The notes: a model not told the origin generated them from the sequence alone. 64,000 nucleotides of DNA from Opitutaceae bacterium (GCA_016794785.1 JAEUHC010000008.1:86722-150721), one strand, 5' to 3'. Shown: positions 44,483 through 53,653, numbered from the stretch's first letter. Made by a program: numbers and translations.

Positions 44483-46336
44483 ATGTTTTGGTTTCCGCGG
44501 CTGGCGACGTTTGCCCTCGTCGTCGCGATGCTACGCTTGGCCGAGGAGGTCCTTCTCCCCATCGCCTACGCGTTGCTGCTGGCCTTTCTGCTGTCCCCGC
44601 TGGTCGTGCGCCTGATGCGCTGGGGCGTGTCGCGCGTCCTGGCGATCGTGCTGACGGTCAGCGTCGCGTTCGCGGTCATCGGCGCGATTGGCTGGATTGT
44701 GACCAGCCAGGTCATCGCGCTCACGCACGAGCTGCCGAAGTATGAAGAAAACATTCGCCTCAAAGTGCGGGCGCTAAAATCGCCCTTCTCGTCGGAGGTG
44801 CCGACTCCGATGTCCGAGATGGTCGCCAGCCTGCGGCGTGAAATAAAGACCCCGCCACCCGAATCTCCCGCGACTCCCGCCGTCCCCGCCGAACCCAAAC
44901 CCGTCCCCGTCGAGGTCAAGGCCGTCGAGCCAACCCCGCTGGAATTCGCCCGCGACTTGGCGACTCCCTTCCTCAAGCCACTCGGCACCGCCGGGATCGT
45001 CGCCGTGTTTGTGGTCGCGATTTTGTTCCAGCGGGAGGATCTCCGCGACCGTTTCATCCGGCTGATTAGCCAGGGGAAAATACACGTGGCGATGGAGGCC
45101 GTGGACGATGCGGCGGGGCGGGTCTCGCGCTACCTCGGCATGCAACTCGTCGTGAACGCCGCCTTCGGCCTCCCGATCGCCGTCGGTTTGTTCTTCATCG
45201 GCGTGCCCAATGCGATGCTCTGGGGCCTGCTCGCGATGCTGCTGCGGTTCATCCCGTTCCTGGGCCCGTGGATCGCGGCGGCCTTTCCCATCACCCTGGC
45301 GCTCGCGGTCGATCCGGGCTGGACCATGGCCTTCTACACCATCGCCCTGTTCGTGATCATGGAGCTGATCAGCAATAATTTCATCGAGCTCCTCCTGTAT
45401 GGAGCCAGCACCGGCATTTCCAATCTCGCCCTGCTGGTCGCCGCCGTGTTCTGGACTTGGCTGTGGGGCCCGGCCGGCTTGGTGCTCTCGACGCCTTTGA
45501 CAGTCTGCGTGCTGGTAATCGGCAATTACGTTCCGGCGATGAACTTTCTCAGCACGCTGCTCGGCAGCGCGCCCACCGCCGAACCTCCGGCCCAATTCTA
45601 TGAACGACTGCTCTCCACCGAGGCGGAGGAACTTTCCGACCTCGCGGCCCAGCACATCGCGAAGCAGTCGCTGGAGGTCTTTTACGAGGAAGTGTTCGTG
45701 CCTGCGTTGCTGCTCGCCGAGGAGGACCGCCACCGGGGCACGCTGCCGGAGACGCGCCAGCGTTTCATGTTCCAAGCCGCCCGCGACTTGATCGACGAAC
45801 TCGAGCGCGAGGACGAAATAAAAAAACACCGGAAGCAGCCGCCGGCGCCCGCCCTCCCCTCGATCCCGACCATCGTGGGTTTGCCGGCCCGCGACGAAGC
45901 CGACGAAGTCGTGGCCCACATGCTTTGCCATCTGCTGCGCCGCCGCGGCATTCACGCCACCGTCACTCCGCTCACGGTCAAACTCGACGAGGCGTTCGAA
46001 TCCGTCCGGCGCGCCGAGGTGCGCGCAACCTTCATTTCCGCCCTGCCTCCGTCGGCCGTCAGCGCCGCCCGCCAAATGTGCGGCCGGCTCAAATCCCGCT
46101 CGCCCGACAAGCCCGTCCTCGTCGGGGTGTGGCGCCATCGCGCCAGCCTGGAAGTGCTGGGCCGCCGATTGCTGTCGAGCCAGCCGGATCAAATTGTCAC
46201 CAGTCTCCGCAGCGCGGTCGAGCAGCTCGAGGCGTTGATCCGCGGGGTGAGCGCGAGTTCCGCGGAGGATTCCCCCGCCGCAAATTCAAACAAAGAGCCG
46301 GGCCCAGCCGAAAAAATCACGGCCAAAGACCGCTGA
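44483..46336 (+). CDS. AI-2E-family permease with extra C-terminal domain
   Basis: A 617-residue membrane protein. Residues 1-370 carry the usual eight-helix AI-2E (UPF0118) permease: LPIAYALLLAFLLSPLV near the start, then after a Pro-rich loop LGTAGIVAVFVVAILFQREDLRDRFI and WGPAGLVLSTPLTVCVLVIG. After about residue 380 the protein continues for 230 residues, with a coiled region and an alpha/beta part (IVGLPARDEADEVVAHMLCHLLRRRGI... VRATFISALPPSAVSAARQM) that resembles the fold of B12-binding domains without their histidine motif. The start is the ATG before the first helix; the longer reading is unsupported. Confidence 0.82.
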   Translation: MFWFPRLATFALVVAMLRLAEEVLLPIAYALLLAFLLSPLVVRLMRWGVSRVLAIVLTVSVAFAVIGAIGWIVTSQVIALTHELPKYEENIRLKVRALKSPFSSEVPTPMSEMVASLRREIKTPPPESPATPAVPAEPKPVPVEVKAVEPTPLEFARDLATPFLKPLGTAGIVAVFVVAILFQREDLRDRFIRLISQGKIHVAMEAVDDAAGRVSRYLGMQLVVNAAFGLPIAVGLFFIGVPNAMLWGLLAMLLRFIPFLGPWIAAAFPITLALAVDPGWTMAFYTIALFVIMELISNNFIELLLYGASTGISNLALLVAAVFWTWLWGPAGLVLSTPLTVCVLVIGNYVPAMNFLSTLLGSAPTAEPPAQFYERLLSTEAEELSDLAAQHIAKQSLEVFYEEVFVPALLLAEEDRHRGTLPETRQRFMFQAARDLIDELEREDEIKKHRKQPPAPALPSIPTIVGLPARDEADEVVAHMLCHLLRRRGIHATVTPLTVKLDEAFESVRRAEVRATFISALPPSAVSAARQMCGRLKSRSPDKPVLVGVWRHRASLEVLGRRLLSSQPDQIVTSLRSAVEQLEALIRGVSASSAEDSPAANSNKEPGPAEKITAKDR

Positions 46337-46416
46337 GACCGGAGACCGCACGGCGGCGGCAATTGCGCCGAAATTAACCGGACGACAGCGCGGCCCCACC
46401 GTGCTAACGTGGCCGC

Positions 46417-47841
46417 ATGAGACTGAGCCGCGCCACCATGTTTGCCCGCGTCCTGGAGAGCGACGCCTCGTGCAACGGCCGCTTTTTCTTCGGCGTCACC
46501 ACCACCGGCATCTACTGCCTCCCCGCCTGCAAGGCGAGGAAGCCGAAACCGGAGAACGTCCGCTTCTTCCCCACCTGCGAGGCCGCCCGCGCCGCCGGCC
46601 TGCGCGCCTGCAAGAAATGCCATCCCGACGACTTCGCCCGCGGAGCCGATCCGGTGCTCACGGATGTCGAGATCCTCGTCGGCGAGGTGCGGGCCGCTCC
46701 GCAGGATTTCGCCGATGCCCGCGCCATCGTGCGCCGTTCCGGCTTCGGCCCGACGCGGCTCTTCGAGCTGTTGCGGCTGCACTATCACACGACGCCCGCC
46801 GATCTGCTCGTGCGCGCGCGGCTGGCCGCGGCGAAGACCCGGCTCATCGAAACCAAGGAAACCCTGGCGCACGTTGCGGCGGAGGCCGGCTTCGAGTCGC
46901 TCTCGGTTTTCCACGAGCACTTCCGCCGGCTCAACGGCCTCACGCCCGCCGCCTATCGCGCGCTGCCCTCGAGCCAGACCTTCACGATCGCGCTGCCCGA
47001 GGGCTATCCCCTCGGCTACCTGCGCCGCGCCCTGAGTCGCGACATCCACAGCGTGAGCGAACACCTCGACGGCGACCGCTACGAAAGCGCCATCCGCCTG
47101 AGCGACGGGCCCGCGCTGCTGCACCTCAACCTCTCACCCACCGTGATCGAGGCGGAGATCTCCGCCGGCTCAGCCGTCGAAGCCCACGCGCTCGTCGCGG
47201 GTCTCCTCGGCCTCGATCAGGATGCGGCGGGCTTTGCGCGCCTCGCCCGTAAGCTGGGGCTCGCGCGGCTCGTCGCCGGACGCCCGGAACTCCGCATCGC
47301 CCAGACGCCCTCGATCTACGACGGACTGCTCTGGGCCATCATCGGCCAGCAGATCAACTTTCCCTTTGCCTGCCTGCTGAAGCGCCGGCTCTTCGAGCGC
47401 GCAGGTGAAAAGCTGCCCAACGGCCTCATCGCCGCACCGACGCCCGCCGCCGTCGCCGCACTCGATCCGGCGGATCTGTTGCCGTTGCAATTCTCCCGCC
47501 AGAAAGCCGGCTATGTGATCGCGACCTCGCGGCTCATCGCCGAAGGCAAACTCGATCTCACGGCATTGCGCACGATGTCGGCCACTCGCGCGGAGCGCAC
47601 CCTGCTGGCGATTCACGGGCTCGGCCCGTGGTCCGTGAACTATCTCATGATGAGAGCGCTCGGTTTCGCCGACTGCGTGCCGCTCGGCGACACCGGCGTC
47701 ACCAGCGGCCTGCTCGACCTGCTCAAGCTCGACGAGCGGCCGGATGTGCCCGCCACGCGCCGGCTGATGACGCTATTCTCTCCCTACCGCAGCCTCGCCA
47801 CGGCGCATTTGTGGCAATTCAATCAACCAATTCCGCCATGA
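46417..47841 (+). CDS. Ada metal-binding/AraC domain fused to AlkA glycosylase
   Basis: A 474-residue DNA repair and regulatory protein. Residues 1-80 form the Ada methyl-acceptor zinc domain: Cys34 in TTGIYCLPAC, Cys38, Cys65 and Cys68 in RACKKCHPDD. An AraC-type helix-turn-helix region follows (about 90-185, LAHVAAEAGFESLSVFHEHFRRL). From about 190 it is an AlkA-type glycosylase with helix-hairpin-helix LLAIHGLGPWSVNYLMMRALG and catalytic Asp in PLGDTGV. It should sense methylphosphotriesters and excise 3-methyladenine. Its stop overlaps the start of ogt (ATGA). Confidence 0.92.
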   Translation: MRLSRATMFARVLESDASCNGRFFFGVTTTGIYCLPACKARKPKPENVRFFPTCEAARAAGLRACKKCHPDDFARGADPVLTDVEILVGEVRAAPQDFADARAIVRRSGFGPTRLFELLRLHYHTTPADLLVRARLAAAKTRLIETKETLAHVAAEAGFESLSVFHEHFRRLNGLTPAAYRALPSSQTFTIALPEGYPLGYLRRALSRDIHSVSEHLDGDRYESAIRLSDGPALLHLNLSPTVIEAEISAGSAVEAHALVAGLLGLDQDAAGFARLARKLGLARLVAGRPELRIAQTPSIYDGLLWAIIGQQINFPFACLLKRRLFERAGEKLPNGLIAAPTPAAVAALDPADLLPLQFSRQKAGYVIATSRLIAEGKLDLTALRTMSATRAERTLLAIHGLGPWSVNYLMMRALGFADCVPLGDTGVTSGLLDLLKLDERPDVPATRRLMTLFSPYRSLATAHLWQFNQPIPP

Positions 47842-48338
47842 GACAATTCTACGACACGTTCACCACGCCTCTCGGCGACTTCTCCGTCGCGCTCAACGCC
47901 GCCGGCTCTGTCATCGCCACCGCCTTCGGCGGCTTGCCCGAGCTGCGCGAGCGCTTCACCGCGGACGAAGTCGTGCACGACCCCAAGCGCGCCGCCGATG
48001 TGCGTCGCGAGATCACGGAGTATTTCGTCAACCAGCGCCGGCAGTTCACCGTGCCGCTGGCCGCGAGCGGCACCCCGTTTCAGCACAGCGTGTGGGCCGC
48101 CCTCCGCGCCATCCCGCCAGGCGAAACGCGGACCTACGGCGAACTCGCCCGTGAGATCGGCAAGCCCGACGCCGCGCGCGCCGTCGGCCGCGCCAATGCC
48201 ACCAACCCCATCTGCGTGATCGTGCCCTGCCATCGCGTAATCGGCAGCGACGGATCACTGACCGGATTCGCCTTTGGCGAAGACATCAAGCAGCGGCTGC
48301 TCGAACTGGAGCGGACCCCGGCGTTTCGCGCCGCCTAA
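47838..48338 (+). CDS. ogt: Methylated-DNA--[protein]-cysteine S-methyltransferase
   Basis: A 166-residue O6-methylguanine repair protein. The methyl-accepting Cys lies in IVPCHRVIGSDGSLTGF, preceded by the winged-helix segment SVWAALRAIPPGETRTYGELA. It removes alkyl groups from guanine in one suicidal step. The ATG at 47838 overlaps the AlkA stop by four bases, so both repair activities are made together. Its end overlaps that of the convergent trpF by four bases. Confidence 0.95.
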   Translation: MRQFYDTFTTPLGDFSVALNAAGSVIATAFGGLPELRERFTADEVVHDPKRAADVRREITEYFVNQRRQFTVPLAASGTPFQHSVWAALRAIPPGETRTYGELAREIGKPDAARAVGRANATNPICVIVPCHRVIGSDGSLTGFAFGEDIKQRLLELERTPAFRAA

Positions 48339-49000
48339 CCCTGCGGCTTCGCCGTCGCGGCCTGATGGAGCGCGACGATGAAGCGCTTGAGCTTCGCCTC
48401 GTCCTTCACGCCGGGCGCGGATTCGACGCCGCTGTTCACATCGACGAATTTCGCCCCGCTCGCGCGCAGCGCCGCGCCGATGTTTTCGGGATTCAGTCCG
48501 CCGGCCAGAATCCAGAAATTCTCCGGGTGCGCCGCCTGCGCGCGCGCGAAGCCGACCCAGTCGCCCGTCTGGCCCGAGCCGCCAAAGCCCGCGGCGTGAA
48601 ACGTGTCAAAGAGGATGAACTTCGCCGCAGCGCGCACGGCGGCGGGGACGTCGGTCCCCGGGGGCAGCTTTGGCGCGAGCCAGAGATGCTTGGCACCGAC
48701 GAGCTGCGACCACGCGGCGAGTTGAGACTCCGGTGTCTCAAGCCGGTGGTGAATCTGGAAATAGTCGAAGCCCGCGTCCTTCTGCGCCGCCAGCGTTTCG
48801 AGCGTCGGCTCGACGGACACCGCGACCTTGCGGCGCATCGGCAGCCGCGGCGCCATCGCCTGAAACTGCGCGAGCGAGATGCAACGCGGCGACTGCGGAT
48901 GAAAGATGAACCCGAGGTAGTCAGCGCCGCAGCGGTCGGCAAACTCCGCATCGACGAGCGAGGTGAGCCCGCAGACTTTGACTCGGATGCCGTCGATCAT
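48335..49000 (-). CDS. trpF: Phosphoribosylanthranilate isomerase
   Basis: A 221-residue TIM-barrel enzyme of tryptophan synthesis. The signature KVCGLT (residues 8-13) carries the general-base Cys; the acid Asp lies in FILFDTFHAAGFGGSG-type sequence near residue 132, and ILAGGLNPENIG marks the phosphate site. No other trp gene is adjacent; it follows hemD by 6 bases and may be in the heme operon transcript. Confidence 0.95.
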   Translation of the reverse strand: MIDGIRVKVCGLTSLVDAEFADRCGADYLGFIFHPQSPRCISLAQFQAMAPRLPMRRKVAVSVEPTLETLAAQKDAGFDYFQIHHRLETPESQLAAWSQLVGAKHLWLAPKLPPGTDVPAAVRAAAKFILFDTFHAAGFGGSGQTGDWVGFARAQAAHPENFWILAGGLNPENIGAALRASGAKFVDVNSGVESAPGVKDEAKLKRFIVALHQAATAKPQG

Positions 49001-49006
49001 GGGGAA

Positions 49007-49792
49007 TCAGCCCAACTTCTTCACCAGCGCCTCCACCAGCGCGTCGAGGCTCGGCGTCTTCGCCGTGAAATCGATCGGCATGCCGGCCTGCTTCATCGTC
49101 TCGCTCGTCTGCGGGCCGATGCTGCCGGCGAGCGGACGCTTGGCGTCCTTTGCCAGCTTCAGCGCGGCCGCCTGATCGACGAAGGACTGCACGGCCGACG
49201 AGCTCGCGAACAGAATCGCATCGGCGCCGCGGGCGCGAAAATCGGCCGCCGCGGGATCGCCGCTGAGGTCGGTCTGCTCGGTCTTGTAAACTTGCAGCCG
49301 ATCCACGATCGCGCGGGCTTCCTCGAGCTTCTGCACGAGTTCCTCACGGTTGAGGTTGCCCGAAATCACGAGGACCTTGGCGCTGTCGAGGCTGCCGGTC
49401 GCAATGAGATCGTCGGCCAGCGCGGCGCCGGTCGCGACTTTGGGCTGGCACTCGATCTTGAGGTGCTTCGCGCGGATGGCGGCGGCCGTGGTGTCGCCCA
49501 CGACGGCAAAGCGGAGCAGGCCGAGCGAGCGGATGTCGTCGTAGATGCGGTGAAACTCCTCGAAGAAAAACCGCACACCGTTGGCGCTCGTGAACACGAT
49601 CCAGTCGTAGCTACCGAGTTCGGAAAGCACGTCATGGAGCGAGTGCTTGTCGATGTCCTTGGTCACGGTGATGAGCGGCAGCTCGATCACGGCGGCGCCG
49701 AGCGCGGCGAGCTTGGCCGCCAGCTCGGGCGATTGCTCGCGCGCCCGGGTGACGGCGATGCGACGGCCGGAGAGAGGGATGGAAGCACTCAT
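49007..49792 (-). CDS. hemD: Uroporphyrinogen-III synthase
   Basis: A 261-residue enzyme. Two Rossmann-like lobes are visible: ITVTKDIDKHSL and YDWIVFTSANGVRFFFE in the first half, and VLVISGNLNREELVQKL, ADAILFASSSAVQSF and GSIGPQTSETMKQ in the second. It closes and inverts ring D of hydroxymethylbilane. The start at 49792 overlaps the hemC stop by ATGA, coupling the two consecutive steps. Confidence 0.93.
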   Translation of the reverse strand: MSASIPLSGRRIAVTRAREQSPELAAKLAALGAAVIELPLITVTKDIDKHSLHDVLSELGSYDWIVFTSANGVRFFFEEFHRIYDDIRSLGLLRFAVVGDTTAAAIRAKHLKIECQPKVATGAALADDLIATGSLDSAKVLVISGNLNREELVQKLEEARAIVDRLQVYKTEQTDLSGDPAAADFRARGADAILFASSSAVQSFVDQAAALKLAKDAKRPLAGSIGPQTSETMKQAGMPIDFTAKTPSLDALVEALVKKLG

Positions 49793-50646
49793 GGGATCAG
49801 TTTCAAATCGTGCAGGATGCGGCCGGCGGCCGCCGCGGAATCGGCGAAGTCCTCGGGGCGGAGCGACACGCTCACGACGCCCACCGTCTCGTGAAAGAGG
49901 TGCAACATCTCGCCCGCCACGTGCGCGCCAAACGCCGTGTGGCAGCCGCCGCCGAGCGCCGCCTGAAAGGCCCGCTCCATCGTGACAGCGCGCATCGTGG
50001 GCGCATCGAAGATCGCCGAGAACTTGGCCGCGTCGTCCACGCGGCACTGCACCGCGATCGCGCCCTGCCCGACGGCGGGCACCATCTGGTCGAGATCGAG
50101 GGGCGCAAACTCCACGCCGGGCCAGGTGTCGATGCCGAGGCGCTTGAGGCCGGCCGCGGCGAGCACCGTGCCGTCGGCCACGCGCTGTTCGCCGATCTTG
50201 CGGAGGCGGGTGTCCACGTTGCCGCGGATTTCGGTGAAGGCCACGCCGGGAAATATCCGTCGCATCTGCAGCCGGCGGCGCGGGCTGCCCGTCGCGAGCA
50301 GGGCCGGCAGATCCACGCCGCTGCGCAGCACCAGCACATCACGCGGATCGGCGCGCGGCAGGTAGCCGCCGATGGCGAGGCCCGCCGGCGAATCGCCCGG
50401 CAGATCCTTGCAGCTGTGCACGGCGACATCGGCTTCGCCCCGCTGGAGCGCCGCCTCAAGCTCGCCGGTGAAGAGTCCCTTGCCGCCGCGCTGCTCGAGC
50501 GACCAGTCCGCCTGCTTGTCCCCGGTCGTCACGATGCGCAGCAGCTCGGTCTCGACGCCCAGCTGGTTGCGCAGGTGCGCCGCCGCCATCTCGGTCTGGG
50601 CGAGGGCGAGCGGGCTTTTGCGGGTGGCGAGGACGAGTTTGGTCAT
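49789..50646 (-). CDS. hemC: Hydroxymethylbilane synthase (porphobilinogen deaminase)
   Basis: A 285-residue enzyme, slightly short of the usual 300. Key motifs: ATRKSPLALAQT at the start, VHSCKDLPGD with the catalytic Asp, PRRRLQM, and the dipyrromethane-cofactor Cys in LGGGCHTAFGA near 237. It polymerises four porphobilinogens. It is coupled to hemD and follows ilvC by 64 bases in the same direction. Confidence 0.95.
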   Translation of the reverse strand: MTKLVLATRKSPLALAQTEMAAAHLRNQLGVETELLRIVTTGDKQADWSLEQRGGKGLFTGELEAALQRGEADVAVHSCKDLPGDSPAGLAIGGYLPRADPRDVLVLRSGVDLPALLATGSPRRRLQMRRIFPGVAFTEIRGNVDTRLRKIGEQRVADGTVLAAAGLKRLGIDTWPGVEFAPLDLDQMVPAVGQGAIAVQCRVDDAAKFSAIFDAPTMRAVTMERAFQAALGGGCHTAFGAHVAGEMLHLFHETVGVVSVSLRPEDFADSAAAAGRILHDLKLIP

Positions 50647-50710
50647 TGGAAAAACAGAAGGCGCAGAGAGCAGGTCTCCGCGCCTTCCGTAAACTGAGCC
50701 GAGGCCCGGA

Positions 50711-51739
50711 TCAGGAGTAGGAAGCCTGCACGCCCTTGATGTTCTTCTTGGTCATCCAAGGCATCATGGAGCGCAGGTAGGCGCCGGTCTTCTCGATCTT
50801 GTGCGCTTCGCCGGCCTTGAGGAGCTTGTTGTAGTTCTTCAGGCCGCCCTTGTATTCGGCGACCCACTGCTTGGTGAACTTGCCGGTCTGGATCTCCTTC
50901 AGGATTTTCTTCATCTCGGCCTTGGTGCGCTTGTTCACGACGCGGGGGCCGCGGGTGATGTCGCCGTATTTGGCCGTCTCGGAAATCGAGAAACGCATGC
51001 CGGCGATGCCGCTCTCATACATGAGATCGCAGATGAGCTTCAGCTCGTGGAGACACTCGAAGTAGGCCATCTCGGGCTGGTAGCCGGCCTCGACGAGGGT
51101 CTCGAAGCCCGCCTGCACGAGCGCGCTGGCGCCACCGCAGAGCACGGCCTGCTCACCGAAGAGATCGGTCTCGGTCTCTTCCTTGAACGAGGTCTTGAGC
51201 ACGCCGGCGCGGGTGGAGCCGATGCCCTTGGCCCACGCGAGCGCGGTCTTGAGCGCCTTCTTGGACTTGTCCTGCGCGACGGCGACGAGGGCGGGCATGC
51301 CCTTCCCCTCGGCGTAGAGGCGGCGGACCATGTGGCCGGGGCCCTTGGGGGCGACCATGATGCAGTCGATGTCCTTGTGGAGCTTGATCAGGCCGAAGTG
51401 GACGCTGAGGCCGTGCGAGAAGAGGAGGGTCTTGCCCTTCGAAAGGTTGGGGAGGATGTCGGTGAGGTAGGCGTCCGCCTGCTTCATGTCGGGCAGGCCG
51501 ACCATCATGACATCGGCGCGGCGCACGGCCTCGGCGGTGTCGAAGACCTCGAAGCCGTGCTGCTCGGCGACGGCGCGGGACTTGGAGCCGGGATAGAGGC
51601 CGATGATGACCTTGCAGCCGCTGTCCTTCAGGTTGAGCGCGTGGGCGTGGCCCTGCGAACCGTAGCCGAGGATGGCGAGCGTTTTGTTGGCGAACACGCC
51701 GAGATCGGCGTCTTTGTCGGTGTAGACTTTGGCGGGCAT
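50711..51739 (-). CDS. ilvC: Ketol-acid reductoisomerase
   Basis: A 342-residue class I enzyme of valine and isoleucine synthesis. The NADPH-binding loop is [18 protein letters not shown]; catalytic and metal-binding sites include [12 protein letters not shown] and [18 protein letters not shown]. The short C-terminal knotted domain confirms class I. Its leader (51745-51779) is a heptameric repeat with no Shine-Dalgarno site. It lies after ilvN and tRNA-Val. Confidence 0.96.
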   Translation of the reverse strand: MPAKVYTDKDADLGVFANKTLAILGYGSQGHAHALNLKDSGCKVIIGLYPGSKSRAVAEQHGFEVFDTAEAVRRADVMMVGLPDMKQADAYLTDILPNLSKGKTLLFSHGLSVHFGLIKLHKDIDCIMVAPKGPGHMVRRLYAEGKGMPALVAVAQDKSKKALKTALAWAKGIGSTRAGVLKTSFKEETETDLFGEQAVLCGGASALVQAGFETLVEAGYQPEMAYFECLHELKLICDLMYESGIAGMRFSISETAKYGDITRGPRVVNKRTKAEMKKILKEIQTGKFTKQWVAEYKGGLKNYNKLLKAGEAHKIEKTGAYLRSMMPWMTKKNIKGVQASYS

Positions 51740-51744
51740 GATGA

Positions 51745-51779
51745 AATTTGGATTTTGGATCTAGGGTTTTGGGTCTGGG
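51745..51779 (-). repeat. Heptameric tandem repeat in the ilvC leader
   Basis: Five consecutive 7-base units read on the plus strand AATTTGG, ATTTTGG, ATCTAGG, GTTTTGG and GTCTGGG. The array ends five bases before the ilvC start codon and fills most of the ilvN-ilvC gap. A similar 7-base periodicity occurs at 62412-62498. Confidence 0.7.
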
Positions 51780-51793
51780 TAAGGTGAGGTTCC

Positions 51794-52264
51794 TCAGCGC
51801 TTCAAGGCGAGCCGCCCGGTGCGGGCGAGTTCGATGATGCCGAAGGGCGCCAGGAGGGCGAGGAGCGCGGTCACCTTGTCGTCGGAACCGGTGAGCTCGA
51901 TGATGAGGTTGTCGGCGGCGAGGTTGACGATTTTCGCCCGGAAGATGTCGGCGATCTGCACGATCTCGGAGCGGGTGTGGGTGTCGGCGCGCACCTTCAC
52001 GAGCACGAGCTCGCGGTCAACGGACTGCCCGTCCTTGAAGTCGATCACCTCGACGACGTTGATCAACTTCCGCAGCTGGCGGATGCAGAGCTCGAGCTGC
52101 GCCTCGTCGCCCTTGAGCACGGCGGTGATGCGCGAGAGCGAGGCGTCGTGCGTGGGCGCGACGTTGAGGGAGTCGATGTTGAAGCCGCGGCCGGAGAATA
52201 GCCCGGAGACGCGCGCCAGAACGCCGAACTGGTTCTCAACGAGGACGGAGATCGTATGTCGCAT
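51794..52264 (-). CDS. ilvN: Acetolactate synthase small regulatory subunit
   Basis: A 156-residue regulatory subunit. The N-terminal ACT domain reads ISVLVENQFGVLARVSGLFSGRGFNIDSL; the C-terminal domain has VNLAADNLIIELTGSDDK. It binds valine and controls the large subunit, which is not in the window. The start at 52264 is the ATG before the ACT domain. It is preceded by tRNA-Val with only 24 bases between them. Confidence 0.94.
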   Translation of the reverse strand: MRHTISVLVENQFGVLARVSGLFSGRGFNIDSLNVAPTHDASLSRITAVLKGDEAQLELCIRQLRKLINVVEVIDFKDGQSVDRELVLVKVRADTHTRSEIVQIADIFRAKIVNLAADNLIIELTGSDDKVTALLALLAPFGIIELARTGRLALKR

Positions 52265-52288
52265 GGAGGTTTTTGATGGAAAAATGGA

Positions 52289-52365
52289 TGGTGGACGCTG
52301 AGGGACTCGAACCCCCGACACCCTCGGTGTAAACGAGGTGCTCTAACCAACTGAGCTAAGCGTCC
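52289..52365 (-). tRNA. tRNA-Val (anticodon TAC)
   Basis: The minus strand folds as a full cloverleaf of 77 bases including an encoded CCA. The acceptor arm pairs GGACGCT with AGCGTCC, the anticodon stem pairs CCTCG with CGAGG around the loop TTTACAC (anticodon TAC), and the T arm contains GGTTCGAGTCC. The encoded CCA ends 24 bases before the ilvN start codon. Confidence 0.97.
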
Positions 52366-52465
52366 GAGCCAGCGGGAAAGCAAATCCGGCGGCAGGCGCC
52401 TATGACAAGGAATTATTCGGGTATGACGGGCAGACGGACGGCCTCCGGCGCCGGGGGCCTTTGGC

Positions 52466-53653
52466 TCAGGGCACCAAATCAAACACCCCCACGCGTTTTT
52501 CCGTCTCGGCTGTGCCGTTGAGGAACGACAACACGACGTCGGACGCGGTCGCCACCAACTGCTCGTAGCGCCGCAAGTCCCACTTGGCCACGGGTTCGCC
52601 ATTGATGCGCGTCACGAGATCGCCCGTCTGCACGCCGGCGGCGGCCGCGGGTGAGTTGGGCACGAACGCCGAAACCCGCCAGTAAGCCGGGGTCTTGCTG
52701 AAACTGACGCCCAGACTGCGCAAAGCGGGGCTCCGGATTGGCGTCCGCTCGTCGCGAAAAAACGTCACGCGATCCCGCTTCTGGTCGAAACTCACCGAAA
52801 AATACCGGAGCAGCCCGCCGCCGACGGCCGACAATTCGTCCGAAAGATCGACCATGGGCTCGTGCACCGTATGCGCGCCGATGGCCAATGTGCCGGCGAG
52901 CCGGCCCACCCGCCGCGTGCGCTGGCCGCCGAGCGTGCCGACCGTCCCTCCTTCGGTCGGCCCGGCGGAAAAGCGCGGCTCCAACCCGACCGGATTGAGG
53001 CTGAAGACCGCGTCACTGCCCGAGTCGATCAGAGCCAGAACCGTGCGATCGGCGATCCGCACCGGGATGACAGGGGTCTTGCGCGCGTCGTCGAAGGACA
53101 CGACGGACCCCGGTAACAACGGCCGATCGCTCGCCGCCTGCAGGATCACGCGGGCGCCGGGATAATCGAGCGTGAGCACGGTCTCGCGGAAAAGCGGGAA
53201 TCCCAGCACGCCGTCGATCTTCACCCCCAGGTGGGCGGAGAGCGCGGCGCAGTCATAGACGAGCACCTCGACGTCCTCGAACTTCGCCTCGCCGAGTTCG
53301 ATCCGCCGCAGCGAGCCGCGCGGCAGCTCCGAGACGCTGCCGTCGGCCCCCGTCACGCGCACGCGCGTCGCCGCCGGGGCAAAGGGCTCGCGGCCCGGGT
53401 AGCGTTTGGCCAGCGCCGGGGTCACGAGCGTCACCGAGGAGCCCGTGTCGATCAGGAAGCGGTAGGGGCCGTTGCGGTCCCACTTGGCCTCGAGGAGCAG
53501 ATAGTTTCCGATCATCTGGGCCGGCAGGATCACGAGCGGCGAACCGAGCGTGGTGCGTCCCGGCTCGGGCGGCCGGCGTCTCGGCATCAATGAACAACCG
53601 GCGAGCATAACGACGCTCGCGACGATCATGGCCTGGACAAAGGCGCGCCTCAT
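52466..53653 (-). CDS. Retropepsin-like aspartic protease lipoprotein with PDZ domain
   Basis: A 395-residue lipoprotein (lipobox LAGC, Cys20). Two retropepsin-type halves are visible in one chain: FLIDTGSSVTLV (about residue 68) and ALIDSGSDAVFS (about 210), each the D-S/T-G of an aspartic protease lobe, with IDGVLGFPLF in between. A C-terminal PDZ domain reads FVPNSPAAAAGVQTGDLVTRING. Together these suggest a periplasmic protease, though two-lobed chains in bacteria are poorly characterised. Its start overlaps the stop of the MFS gene by ATGA. Confidence 0.85.
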   Translation of the reverse strand: MRRAFVQAMIVASVVMLAGCSLMPRRRPPEPGRTTLGSPLVILPAQMIGNYLLLEAKWDRNGPYRFLIDTGSSVTLVTPALAKRYPGREPFAPAATRVRVTGADGSVSELPRGSLRRIELGEAKFEDVEVLVYDCAALSAHLGVKIDGVLGFPLFRETVLTLDYPGARVILQAASDRPLLPGSVVSFDDARKTPVIPVRIADRTVLALIDSGSDAVFSLNPVGLEPRFSAGPTEGGTVGTLGGQRTRRVGRLAGTLAIGAHTVHEPMVDLSDELSAVGGGLLRYFSVSFDQKRDRVTFFRDERTPIRSPALRSLGVSFSKTPAYWRVSAFVPNSPAAAAGVQTGDLVTRINGEPVAKWDLRRYEQLVATASDVVLSFLNGTAETEKRVGVFDLVP

